A stretch of DNA of 64,000 nucleotides from Dactylorhiza incarnata. Lineage: Eukaryota; Streptophyta; Magnoliopsida; Asparagales; Orchidaceae. The stretch lies in contig JAWHQI010000023.1 of NCBI GenBank assembly GCA_033032865.1, positions 310,001-374,000 on the forward strand, written 5' to 3'. Both the position numbers and the translations under genes were made by a program. Each line of letters starts with the position of its first letter. The first letter of the stretch is position 1. Below, piece by piece: positions 20,081-31,496 of this stretch. Below the pieces are notes generated by a model that made no database searches, had not been told where the DNA came from, and was given only the letters and a program-made list of their open reading frames with translations.

Positions 20081-21372
20081 CTACTCGCCCCCGCGTCCAT
20101 GATCCTCCGCCCTTCTACTCGCCATCGCATCCATGAACCCCTCGCCGATTTGTTGTTCCTCCAAATTGTTGACGCATTGATGGACCTCCTCAACCGCGTT
20201 CTTCACATCTTCGACGCAACCCACCACGTTGCCAATAGTCTTCTCAACCTTATCCACCCGCCTCCACAGCAGGGGCTTCGAGGAGTAAAGGGATTGTCCT
20301 ACAAAAAAAATGCAAAATTATTATGAAAAAATTTATCTTTCCTTGTCTAATAATAAAACAAATATTCAATCACCTCTCTCTTCAATTTCCCGTTCTGCGT
20401 CTTTGATACTCTTGTACATGAAGACAAATAGTTTTCTGCCCTCCAAAACGAAGCCGTCCAATTGATTGCAAGCCTTAGTAGCCGACTCAAAAGTACGAAA
20501 AGCGATAAGTGCTCGGACTGTTGGAGAAAATATTTCCATCTAAAAAAATAAGATAAATAATAAGAGTCGAGAGAATTAATCTTAATTCTGTCAATCGCCC
20601 CAACTTCTCCTCTCCTCGAAAACCTCCCCTTTCTACACCTGAATAAGACATGCACATAATAACCTTATATTCTAATTATATTTATTTTCTCAGAATACCA
20701 TTTAATAATATTATACTATTGAAAGAGATGATTTTCTCAATTACAAATACCTCTGTATTTCGGGTCCTCACCCGACAACCGAAGCCATGAATGGAAACTT
20801 CCACCCTTAATTTCCCCCACCACACCCTCCTCCATCCTCTCATACACCACCACTCCACGCCTCCACCTTATCCTCTCCGCCTGGCCTCCCAATCTCGGAA
20901 ACCTCCCATTTCTCCAGCGCAGGGTGGAAGTTTCCATTTAGAGGCGACAGATTGTTCCAAGACCTGAGTGGAAGTAAGACTTCCACTCCTACGCCCGCCT
21001 CGCCGCAACCCGCAACCCGCAACCCCATTTTTCGCCTCCATCTCAGTTTGAATTTGTGTTACTTTAATTTTTTTTATCTCAATGAGATCGAGAAGATTAA
21101 CTATTTACTTGATTAGGTCGTAGGTTAAAACACTATAAAATATCATTCCTTTTATCAGCGCTTCAACATCGTTAAAAGAGACATACATAGAGAGATAGAG
21201 AGAGAGGCAAAAAATAGAGATCACATACATTTATCTCCAGTATATCTCTGTAGGGTTCAAACTCCTCACGCAACCGCTGCTCGCTCACTTTCGCCAAATC
21301 GAAGTAGCCTACGACAACTTTGAACTTGCAACCTTCCATTGAAGTTAGAGAATTGTATCTTGTTGTTAGCAT
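20081..21372 (-). CDS. Three-exon gene for a small RRM protein with C-terminal coiled coil (175 aa)
   Basis: Exons in reading order are 21372-21229, 20539-20374 and 20298-20081. Splice signals are good: donor AAT|GTATGT, acceptor TTTTTTTAG, donor GAG|GTGATT, acceptor TTTTTTTTGTAG. Phases are 0 and 1, and the joined frame is 176 codons. The first two exons together form one RNA-recognition motif: beta1 FKVVVGYFD, helix SEQRLREEFEPY, RNP1-like VRALIAFRTF, and QLDGFVLEGRKLFVFM. Exon 3 encodes a heptad-like helix (VDKVEKTIGNVVGCVEDVKN). A TATA box at about 21405-21397 suggests translation may begin at the in-frame ATG at 21339 instead, giving 164 residues. An RRM split cleanly by an intron argues for a real gene. 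I do not recognise the family. A large solo LTR sits 110 bp upstream. Confidence 0.65.
20791..20937. repeat. 17-bp perfect inverted repeat inside RRM-gene intron 1
   Basis: ATGGAAACTTCCACCCT at 20791-20807 is the exact reverse complement of 20921-20937, with a 113-bp spacer. A further 10-bp hairpin, GAGTGGAAGT-AAG-ACTTCCACTC, follows at about 20966-20988. This could be a small MITE-like insertion. No target duplication was confirmed. Confidence 0.6.
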
Positions 21373-21396
21373 TGAGAAGTTGTGGCATTGTGAGAG

Positions 21397-21405
21397 TTTA
21401 TATAG
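21397..21405 (-). promoter_or_regulatory. TATA box of the RRM gene
   Basis: CTATATAAACTC on the minus strand is about 30 bp upstream of the first ATG and 60 bp upstream of the ATG at 21339. It lies in the short strip of host DNA between the gene and the solo LTR. Confidence 0.55.
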
Positions 21406-22264
21406 AAAAGTTGCAGTTGTGGACTTGACAAATATCTGACCGTGGACACCATATGAGGGTGCTACATAAGCTCCCTCCCAGTGTAAGATCCCTCTCCCGC
21501 ACCAGGAGAGTTCCCGGATCTTATGCCCAGAACCGCCGCCTTACGGTGATGCTAGCACACAAGTTAGCCATCTCCGCAAGACGCCGATCCTGCCCGGCAA
21601 GGACGATCAACTAGGCCAACAAGAGATAAGGAGTAAAACTAGCACATAAGTCCACAATCACACGCATCTGTATATGTATATATATATCCAAATGAAAACT
21701 GTCCATCAATGAGTACAAGAAAAGAAAGAGAGAAAGGGCTTAGGCCCAGTACAAGTCCGAATGAATAAAAGCAGTACAGTTCTCTCTCTCACAATATACA
21801 TCTATGCGGAAGCTACAAGAAAACATCTCTCATCAACACCTGTCCAGTAGCGGTAGTAATGCACGGCATCTGTTCCTCAGGTCCTGTCTCCCCTGCCAGC
21901 TGGGCTCCAGCTCCTCGGTTACCTACGGTCACCACCGACCGTTAGTCATAAAGACTAAGACGATTTTGTCCCCGCCTCCCTCCGCGACTCCTAGGCACCG
22001 TGCGGGAGGAAGAAGCGGAGGACAACAAAGTGGAGTAATCAAAAGCAGGTGACAGATATTCTACGCTATCAAGAGTATAACATATAAGTTCTATGCTAGC
22101 AATATGAACCAATAAACAGTACTAAAAGCAGTAAAGTAATATCGCAGCAGAGAAAGGAGTAAGCATAAAGAAGCAGTGCGACGCAAGTAAGGTAATTTAA
22201 AATTAACCATTGATTTATAGGAATGCCCATACGAACCTATAGACCAAGGGGTCGTTTAGCAGGG

Positions 22265-22304
22265 CCTATCGTATAAAAAGTCCCATACCAATTTATACGA
22301 TAGG
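22265..22304. other. Perfect 13-bp stem hairpin inside the solo LTR
   Basis: CCTATCGTATAAA at 22265-22277 pairs exactly with TTTATACGATAGG at 22292-22304 across a 14-base loop. It may be an RNA structure of the LTR transcript. Confidence 0.6.
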
Positions 22305-25300
22305 GGTAGGGGTTGAAATGCAAAGTTCATGCTATGTCATGCAAGGTATGTTGTTATGCTATGTTCATATAAGTGCAACTCACACACTTCGACTCTATGC
22401 GCATAGACCTTTAGTTCCCCCTTTTTGGAGCTAGCAAGACTCCCCGGATACTCCCGTAGTGGCAAACGGAAGCGGTGGGTTGGGCCTCGCCCACCTCTAG
22501 GTTGGTATTCACACTACCTAACCTAGACCTTTCGTACGCCTCAACACAAAACTGTGGAGCGTCTGCGTACTCTTGCTGACTGGACCGCCAGACTTTCTAG
22601 GCTAAGTGTATATACCACACTTGTCGAGTCAACGTATTGACGTCGGTGTGAACGTCCGTCCAATACAGAAGACCCATCACCTTCAATGCACATGCAACAT
22701 GTTCTACAATCTAACGCCGAGCTATAAGCTCCCCGGGCTAACCTGCCCGTCATTAATAACCTTCCGAGCCACCGGCTCCCCGGACCAACCCGTCCGTACC
22801 AAAAAACTCTACTGAGTTGCAAGCTCACCTGACTTCAATCCGCTCTTTCAAACACTGAGCTTACTGTTCGCAGCACCAAACAGACTAGGCTCCCGCAACC
22901 ACGGGGTGTGGGTGAGTGTGTTATTAGATTATTCTTGTAACACTTATCCCTACGGTTTACGTTTAATCTTGGATTCCCGAGGGTTACCCTGTAAAGGGCT
23001 CGCTACGGTATTAGGAACTACAATGGGATGACACCCCAAAATTCCCTTTCCCAAGACACTTAGTATTGTTGATATCTACCCATAAGATTACCCTCTTATC
23101 ATTTCACTTGAATTAACCTCGGCGCTTTATGACTCTCTAAGGGGAAGGACGATCTTTCGTCAATCCCGAGGACAACCTTACCCACAGCTCACCAAGTACT
23201 CTCATCTTCTAACTCCTATTTAAACTACTCTAGTTTAGTTATTATTCTCCTTGTAAGTTTAGGGTGGATCCTGGACTTCCCGAGGGCTACCCGGTGAAGG
23301 GTTCGCAAGGTACTAGTGTATATGATGGGATGATGCCCAACCCCTTTCCAGGACATTTAACATTCTTGGCGGCTACCTTGACCTAACCTTCCTCCCTCTC
23401 ATTACCCTTTATAACTTACGCCTTTTGTTTCACCCCGCTCCTATGCAATCAATCTTTTGGACTCACTCTAATAATTCTTAGTCCTCCAGGTGGTCTAAAC
23501 TCATCTCTTGTTGTAATCCAATTCTCCTCGATTTCCTTATGATTATATTGACCTATTCATCATAATGAGTTTTTACTATCCGCAGACCACGACATACATC
23601 TAACTTAGATTCCTAAGGTGGAACCTTGATCAAATTACTTCCAAATGACTTCTAATTATTATCATAGGTTCATAGTGGATAGAATGAGGAACAATCAAAA
23701 TCCAAACATGCTTTCCTCTAATTTTGTCCTCTATAAAAATTCATTAATTACTAATATGAATCTAAAAGGTGAAGGAGGTATCATGCTAGTGAAATCAAAC
23801 TTGTTAAATATCCTTCCTGAGATGAAATGTGACATGATAAAAAAATTTCCAATATTTCATAATTTTCCAGCAATTACATAACCCTAATCTCTAATTTTCA
23901 ATAAATGAATGGAAAAATAATTTTACACATCAAGTACAAGATTTTGACTTCCTAAAATTCTGGAAAAATTACAGTAGCTTCATATGAACATAAAATCACT
24001 ATTTCCAGAAGATCATATTTTTCCAGCAAATTTATAATCATAATTTATATTTATCATGAAAAAGATGAAGACGTGACTTTACACACCAAGTACTAAAATA
24101 AGAATTCCAAAAATTCTGAGAAAATTAACCTAGCATACTAATCCTCTAAAAACACCAAATCCAAGGTTTCATAATATTCCAGGTAATATTTATCCACAAT
24201 ATTCAATTAATACAAGTGGTGTGCCAATAAGAGTTTACACTACAACCACCACCTAAAGGTCTCAATAAAATCTGAATAATTCACAGAAGTATGTTATTGA
24301 CCTAAAATCAGCAATGCCTAAGTTTCACATTTTTAACAGAAATTTTTGACCATAATTTCTATTTAACATAAATGGGGTGCAAATAGTGATTTACACTACA
24401 ACTACCATTAATATGTCTCTATAAATTCTGAGAAACTTATCCTAGTATAATAATCATCTAAAAACACTAAATCCAGAGATTTAGAATTTTTCAAACTATT
24501 TTACCCCATTAAATTAATTAATTACATAAAGGGGGTTTTTCCTCAATAAATTGATAATTACCTCAAAAATTCATCTAAAAATTATGATAAAATTTACAGA
24601 GCTATAGAATCACCCAGGAACCCTTCTAGAATAATTTCATAATTCTCCAAATGCATATGAGACCTAAATGTCATATTTGAATATATTAACCTAACCAAAT
24701 AAATCAAATTCAGAGAAATAAATGAGGTCCAATAATTCCAACAAAATTCCTAAATGTGTCTTTCCAGTCAAAGGTCCATTTCCCGGAGTTTTGGATTTAA
24801 CCCTAAGTTTTTGATTCAAATTATTCCATTAATTTAAAAGTGTGACAATTATCATTTAATTAAAAACTTTTAGGAAAATAATTTCCAAAAATTATGAAAC
24901 TTATGATAATGATGTATATCCTCATGACATTCACTAACCCCAAGGTTTCAGAGGCATACAAGGTGATTCCCACCTTCAATTCCATCAAAGGCTCAAGGCC
25001 CAAATTGACTATTAGCACCCACTCCTCCTCTTAAACCCTAATTTCATTTTGAAGTTCAGAGAAAAATACTCATGCACATGAGGTGAGATTTTAACCAGTG
25101 ACTTAGATACGTATGAAGAGCTCACCCCCCAAATTAGGGGGTGTTTGGAGTTATACAACTCCTTATGTACCAAAAATTTACTTTTACTAATAACTGAAAT
25201 ATCACAAAGAATATACCTCCATAAATTCTCAAATTTTAACCCTAGGTGTGTCATCATATCATGCATGCATGGTAGAAATTTCAATGGGTTTGGTTAAGCC

Positions 25301-25324
25301 AAATAAAAGTTATAGCCTTTTTAC

Positions 25325-25745
25325 ATTCTGCCCTACACAAGGAGCAATCCTAGGAAAAAGAGTGCCCTGATGTCCATAGTGCACCAAATCAGATGATTAA
25401 GGGGGCAAATGAAAGGATACCCATAGAGATACAAAAGCTATCTCTGCCATGTTTTACAAAATCGGCCTCTAAGGCCTTCAAAAATGGCATGCAAACTACT
25501 TAAAAATCTTAGGCAGAATTATTATGGTTTGCCAATAGACATAAAGAGCAGTCCTAGAAAAATGGGTGCCCTGGTGTCCACAGTGCACCAAATCAGATGA
25601 TTAAGGGGGAAAATGAAATTAGACCCATAGGGCTACAAAAGTTGTCTCTGCCCCTTTTTGCAAAATCGGCCTCTAAGGCCTTCAAAAATCGCATGCAAAT
25701 CACTTAAAATCCTAGGCAGCTTTAAGGTGGTCTGCCAATAGAGAT
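25325..25745. repeat. 210-bp tandem duplication in the solo LTR
   Basis: Two adjacent diverged copies share GTGCACCAAATCAGATGATT, CAAAATCGGCCTCTAAGGCC and TTCAAAAATGGCATGCAAAC-like blocks, spaced about 210 bp apart. Confidence 0.8.
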
Positions 25746-26033
25746 CAAGGAGACGAAATCAACGGCTGTGATTTCGTCTCCTTCCTCTAGCCGACGGCCC
25801 AGAGGAAACAGCCTTGATCCCGGCCAACCACCACCCTCCCCGGCCATCTGCCGCCGCCACCACCTCCGTTGAGGGGTTGGCCGTCGATTGGCGGTGGAAT
25901 GGTGGCCGGAGGTGGTGGTTCCCGACGATCCCTGGAGGAAGCCCAATCGGAGCTTGGGAGGGAGAAAACGCATGGCTGACGGCTCAATTGAGCTCGTATG
26001 CCCTTTCTAGGACCCTAGATAACTAGCACAGGA

Positions 26034-26036
<3 letters not shown>

Positions 26037-26080
<44 letters not shown>
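26037..26080. repeat. Poly-G tract (44 G)
   Basis: An uninterrupted run of 44 guanines lies within the solo LTR. Its length is likely imprecise in assembly and unstable in vivo, and it could form G-quadruplexes on the plus strand. Confidence 0.9.
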
Positions 26081-26081
<1 letters not shown>

Positions 26082-27225
26082 GAAATCATACCCTAAACGA
26101 GCTTGGAGGTGAGTATTGAGGTGGTGCGGCACGGTGGTGGCGAGCTCCGACGATCCTTGTCATTTCCTCCATTCTCAGCCGATTCCTTTGATCCAGGGTA
26201 GCAGATCCACTCCTCCAGGCCCTCTGAAGCTGATGGTGTCGTCGAAAAGAAGTGGGGAGGTCTCTAAGTGGAGCTACCATTAGGAGGAGCTCGGCCACAC
26301 CATGGATGCTCCTCCTAGCTGCCAAGTGGCATTGCTCCAGCCCAAATTTCGGCTGGCATTCATGTGGGGAGCTCAGATTTAGCCTTGGGCAGAAGAATGG
26401 AGGGCCACATGGCCTCCATTCCTAAATTCCTTCTTGTCTTTAATGGAGGAAGGGGGAATTTCCATTTTTGCCCCCATGCATGCCTTTGCATGTTGGATTT
26501 AAGGGGCAAAGCTGGTCATTAGGCCTATGGGTTTCATAATGGGCTTTGGATGAGGGCATTAATCCATTGGAATTTGGATTAATCCCAATTAAGCCCAATT
26601 TAGGCAAAATTGACCCTATGTTGACTTTTGGGTTGACTTGGTCAATTGGGTGTGTTGACTAGTCCAATGTGATGGTCTTGAGTCCATTGGCACCATCCAA
26701 GGTTGGTTGAGTCATGGTGAGGACCTAGGTTGGCTAATTTGACCAATAAGTGTGATTTTGACCAAAATTGGGGGAATGTTGACTTTAGTCAATTTGGCCA
26801 AATTGAAGACTCCAAGATGGGGCTTTTGAGTCAATTAGGTCCCTCATGATGTCCTAAGACTAGGGGTGGAGTCAATTTCATGCTTTGGGGTTCAATTGAA
26901 CTTATTGGGGAGGATTTGACCTATGTTGACCCAAGTTTGACTTTGGTCAAATTGGGTCAATTGGTGGCCCCAGGATGGGGCTTTTGGGTCTATGGCATTC
27001 CTTGGAGTGCTTATCATCTATTGGAGGAGTCAATTTGCAAGTGTGAGTTCATGTTGAGCTAGTTTGACTTAGGTTGATTTGAGCCTTATAGTAGACCACA
27101 AGTGAGTTCTCCTAACCCTATGTGTCCTAAGGCTGCAATCTAGCTCAAACTCACCACACTCCCCACTTGTCTTACCCAAAATTGGAGTTAGGGGGGTCTA
27201 GTAGGAAATGGGATGTTACACCCAG

Positions 27226-27769
27226 CTTGACGGTGAACTCACCAAATCCGATAGACGCACACCTACGAGTTTTACCCTTGAACATATTTATTGTTTCGTG
27301 CGCTACTGGCACACGGTGCGGGAAGAGGGTGGGTCGTCCATATCGCTTTGTATTTTGTGCATCGTGATTTATATTAAAAAAAATTGGGCGCCATTGGATT
27401 GAGGATTGGATGCTCTCGATTCTAGCAGCACACAAAGGACCCTTACATAACTATTTTTCCCTTAAACGGGACCTAACTCAGCTCGGCAACCTTGCCAAAA
27501 ATAAAAATAAAAGCTATAAATTCGGGAAGCACAACAGACGATTTATAATTATTTTGATACCTTCAGCTGGATTGCTGAGCTGGGTTAATCTGCACCACTA
27601 TGATGGTAAGTTAGCTTTGATCTGCACCATTGATTTATGGATGTTGTGCTTCTTCACTTTACACCTTCCTCACCTGAAATATTCTCTGCGCAAAAGCACG
27701 CTCTGTGGTCCTTTATCTTCCAGCTAAAAGTTCCGCTCTCTCTATTTTTGCACTCGAGTTCTACTTTGA
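27226..27769. other. Region between solo LTR and chromovirus fragment
   Basis: No gene is recognised. It probably includes the leader, and perhaps LTR remains, of the decayed chromovirus that follows, but I could not find LTR ends or a primer site. Confidence 0.35.
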
Positions 27770-30590
27770 AGGGATGCTAAGGAAGTTGAGCACTTCTTTT
27801 ATCAGATGGAAGTCAACTTTGAAGGGAGCAATCTCACGGATGAGGCGCTGAAGGTAAAAAATGCAAGCTATTATCTTTCGGATATTGCATCTCTTTGGTG
27901 ACAACGTAAGCTTGCAGATATCAAGAAGGGAGCATGGAACCTGGACACTTGAGAGGAGTTCAAGATTGAACTCAAGAGACACTTCTACCCAGAGAATGTT
28001 GCAAATGAAGCAAAGAAGAAGTTGAAGGAACTCAAACAAAAAGGGTCGATCACAGAGTACGTGAAGAAGTTCCAAACCTTGATGCTGATGGTGCCAGGTA
28101 TGTCCGAGGATGACCAACTCTTCAATTTCAAAGAAGGTCTTCAGAATTGGGTGAAGTAAGAGGTGCACCGACGGGATGCCAAGACACTAGATGAAGCAAT
28201 CATGGAGGCCGAGGCAGAGACATAATTCCAAAGACCATTGGATGCGGCTACAAAGAAAAGCTACAATAATGACCACACCAAAGGTGGGGGAGAAATGCAG
28301 GGGTCACAAAGTCCAAATAGAGGAGAATTCCTACTCATGGGAAGGAGGTTGACGGTGGAAACAAGGGCTTCACACCAAAAGGTGGGTGTTACTTATGCGA
28401 GGGACCGCACATGATGAGCAAGTGCCCAAAGCTCGACTCACTCGCGGCGCTACAAGAATCGGATGGAAGTGGAACCGAAGACGATGAAGGTACAAACCAA
28501 ATGCGTTCTTTGCAACTTCTAAATGCTCTGAATGTGAAACCAGCGGAGAAGGTGACTATCAAGGGGTTGATGTATGTTGAGGCATGATCAACAACAAGTC
28601 TATCAAAGCACTGGTGGGCATGGGTGCAACACAACTTTGTGATGGAGGAAGAAGCTCGAAAGCTTGGCCTTTAAGTGGCAAAGAGCGATGGATGGCTCGA
28701 GACCATGAACAGGAAGGCGAGACCGCTATCAGGAGTGGCTCGTGGTGTGGAGCTTTGCATGGGAACATGGAGAGGACATGTGAACTTCTCAGTCGCAACA
28801 ATGGACGATCACAAGGTGGTGTTGGACATGGATTTCTTTGACACTATAAGTGCAATTGTCATGCCAACTTGTCGCTCGGTGTGCATCATGGAGAAAGATG
28901 CAACATGCATGATCCCCACGGTGGAAAAGCCACCAAGCAATGGAGCAAAGCAGTGATTGGCTATACAAATAGCCAAGGGTGTAAAGAAAGGTGAGCCAAC
29001 ATTCATAGCGACTTTAAAGGAGAAAACAGATGGGACTGAGGAGGTGCCTCTACTTGTTGCGAAAGTCCTTGAGGAGAACAAGGACGTTATGCATGTGAAG
29101 CTGCCGTAAAGGTTGCCTCCCCACAGGGAAGTAGATCATAAGATCGAGTTGGAGATTGGAGCAAAGCCGCCGACAAATGCACCATATCGGATGGCTCCAC
29201 CCGAGCTCGAGGAGTTGAGGAAGCAGTTACAGGAACTGCTTGAGGCTGGGATGATCAGACCATCAAAGGCACCATTTGGCGCACCGGTACTCTTTCAAAA
29301 GAAGAATGATGGAACCTTGCGGTTGTGCACTGATTATCAAGCGTTGAACAAGGTGACTATCAAGAACAAGTATCTAGTACCATTGATTGCTGACTTGTTT
29401 GATCGACGTGGAAGTGCAAGGATTTACATGAAGATGGATTTGCAAAAGGGCTACCACCCAGTATGGATCGCTGAAGGAGATGAACCGAAGACTACATGTG
29501 TAACAAGGTATGGATCATTCGAGTGGTTGGTGATGTCATTCGGTCTAACCAACGCACCCGCAACCTTTTGCACATTAATGAATCAAATCTTCCATCCCTA
29601 CTTGGACAAGATTGGTGTACTGTACTTGAACGACATCGTCGTCTATAGTGACACAATGGAGGAACATGTACATCATCTTCGCGCTGGAATTCCAAGTTCT
29701 ACGAGAAAATGAGTTGTACGTCAAGAGGTCAAAGTGCTCATTTGGCTAAGAGTAGGTGCATTTCCTTGGGCATGGCCAACTAAAGATGGATATGGACAAA
29801 GTGCGAGCAATCATTGATTGGGAGCCACCAACAAAAGTGACGGAGCTGCGGTCATTCCTTGGCTTGGTGAACTACTGTAGGCGGTTCATCATGAGATACT
29901 CAAAGAGGGCAGTGCCACTAACGGAACTGCTCAAGAAGGACAAAGCATGGGTTTGGACGGATGAATGCAAACATGCATTTGAATATTTGAAGAAGGCGGT
30001 GAGCACGGAGTCAGTGCTTGCATTACCAAACATCGACAAGAAGTTTGAGCTGCATACGGATGCCTCAGACTTCACTATAGGAGGGGTGTTAATGCAAAAA
30101 GGACACTCAATTATTTTCGAGAGCAGCAAGTTAAACGAGGCAGAGCGGCGATACACCGTGCAAGAGAAGGAAATGATTGTTGTTATGCATTGCTTGCAAG
30201 TATGGAGGCATTGCTTGCTTGGAGCTCAATTCATGATCAAGACCGACAATGTGGCAACGACATATTTTCAAACTCAGAAGAAATTGTCTACACAGCAAGC
30301 AAGATGGCAAGAGTTCTTGGCGGTATTTGACTTTGTCCTGAAACACAACCCGGGCAAAGCCAATGTGGTGGCAGACACACAGCCACAAAGCGGAGTTAGC
30401 AACAATCTCAATGGTGAAGAGCGACCTATTAGAGCACGTGAAGAGTGGGCAGGAGGAAAACCCACTGGGCAAGCAACTCATACAACTGGGCCAAAGAAGG
30501 CCGAGCAAAGAGATTTTGGGTAGAGGACGAGTTGCTCTGCACTAAAGGAAGGAGATTATACATCCCAAAGAGGGGAAACCTACGGAGGGA
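27770..30590 (+). pseudogene. Decayed Ty3-gypsy chromovirus gag-pol (Reina-like), integrase missing
   Basis: Read across frames, gag (27770-28230) gives EFKIELKRHFYPENVANEAK with three stops. It is followed by a CX2CX3HX4C zinc knuckle (CYLCEGPHMMSKC, about 28390) and a protease remnant (KSIKALVGMGAT, where a catalytic Asp is expected instead of Gly). Reverse transcriptase (29113-29700) includes YGSFEWLVMSFGLTNAPATF and YLNDIVVYS, where the family has YLDD. RNase H (29756-30400) includes [20 protein letters not shown] and [10 protein letters not shown]. The sequence stops just as integrase would begin (CTKGRRLYIPKRG). Multiple stops, the lost catalytic residues and the truncation make it inactive. 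The RT style matches the Reina-type chromoviruses. Confidence 0.85.
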
Positions 30591-31293
30591 CTATCGTCCG
30601 CAGATCCCTCCTAACCCGCCATAACAAAAGTGAAGCACATGTTGAAATCACAATCAGACATGACATTTTGTGTTGGTCTGTCATGTCTCCCAATATATGG
30701 TACTTGACTTCCAACTGGTATGAACGCGTCAACATGTGTTCCATCTATTGCCCCAACGTAATCTTTAAAAAAGGCATATAATGTCTGTCGTACATAATAT
30801 CTATCGAAATGCAGTTGAAAGACCTATCTGATAGCTGAATCACTTCCTCCGCTAACTGCAACAAAGCGCGAACACCTCGAGCAAACAATTTGCTAGTTGT
30901 CTCTGTTGAGTGTTGAAAGCGCTCGCGTGTTTTTCTCATTAATTCATTATGCCACAATATGTACATTGTCAATGCTAGCACTTCTATGAATGCAGTCCTT
31001 CTTGTTCCCTAAAAACCACACTTCTCTTTTAGAGAATGCAATAGATCCATAAATATGTCTTGACTCATCATGAATGAGTCATGAAATCTAACTCGAGAAC
31101 CACAAAGTTTCTCTCCAACCCATTTATCACCTGTTTGCTTTGAAGTCATGCATGAGACTGGATGGTTTAACAGAGAGGTATGTTCGGAGACCAAACATAT
31201 TGCTGCTACCACATTTTGATGATGGGTGATTGCATAATTTCTTCTAGTAATGTCGTGTTCTTCCGTGGATTTCTCAGATTCATCGCTAGACAT
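30576..31293 (-). pseudogene. PIF/Harbinger transposase, truncated and frameshifted
   Basis: Minus-strand translation gives FHDSFMMSQDIFMDLLHSL, then ALTMYILWHNELMRKTRERFQHSTETTSK, then in another frame YVGAIDGTHVDAF, YIGRHDRPTQNVM and CDFNMCFTFVMAG. These are the conserved blocks of PIF/Harbinger (DDE_Tnp_4) transposases, including the first catalytic Asp in GAIDGTH. A TAG interrupts at 31011-31009, a one-base loss in a T run near 30775 shifts the frame, and a further stop replaces the Trp of the AGWEGSA-type motif. The remaining catalytic acidic residues are missing because the gene is cut off at about 30576 where the chromovirus fragment begins. Confidence 0.85.
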
Positions 31294-31496
31294 ATTCTGT
31301 TAAAACATGCATTACAATTAATTATAAATAAGACATTAAACAATATCAAACAGCAGTAAATATGATATCGTAAAATAGTAAATTTTAGTACAACAAATGA
31401 CAGTAATGTTGAAGCAACAACAGATGACAATAATGTTCAAAAAAATAACATTAAATATGATAGTTCATAAAAGCTGCTAATATAAGTAACAAAATG

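Larger units (their letters stand above)
21482..27220 (-). mobile_element. Giant solo LTR (5.7 kb), Del/Tekay-like chromovirus
   Basis: The 5-bp duplication CCCAG flanks it (21477-21481 and 27221-27225). The termini are TGTAAGATCCC and GGGATGTTACA, an 11-bp inverted terminus with one mismatch. The TGTAACATCCC start read from the right is typical of long-LTR chromoviruses. No gag or pol remains, and no second LTR, are visible inside. It contains diverged repeats, including two copies of a segment with CCCGAGGG(T/C)TACCC(T/G)GT (about 22976 and 23277) and a pair of 210-bp copies near 25.3-25.7 kb. A single LTR with a target duplication is the usual product of LTR-LTR recombination, but 5.7 kb is very long. 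A non-autonomous element that lost its LTR identity is an alternative. Confidence 0.7.
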
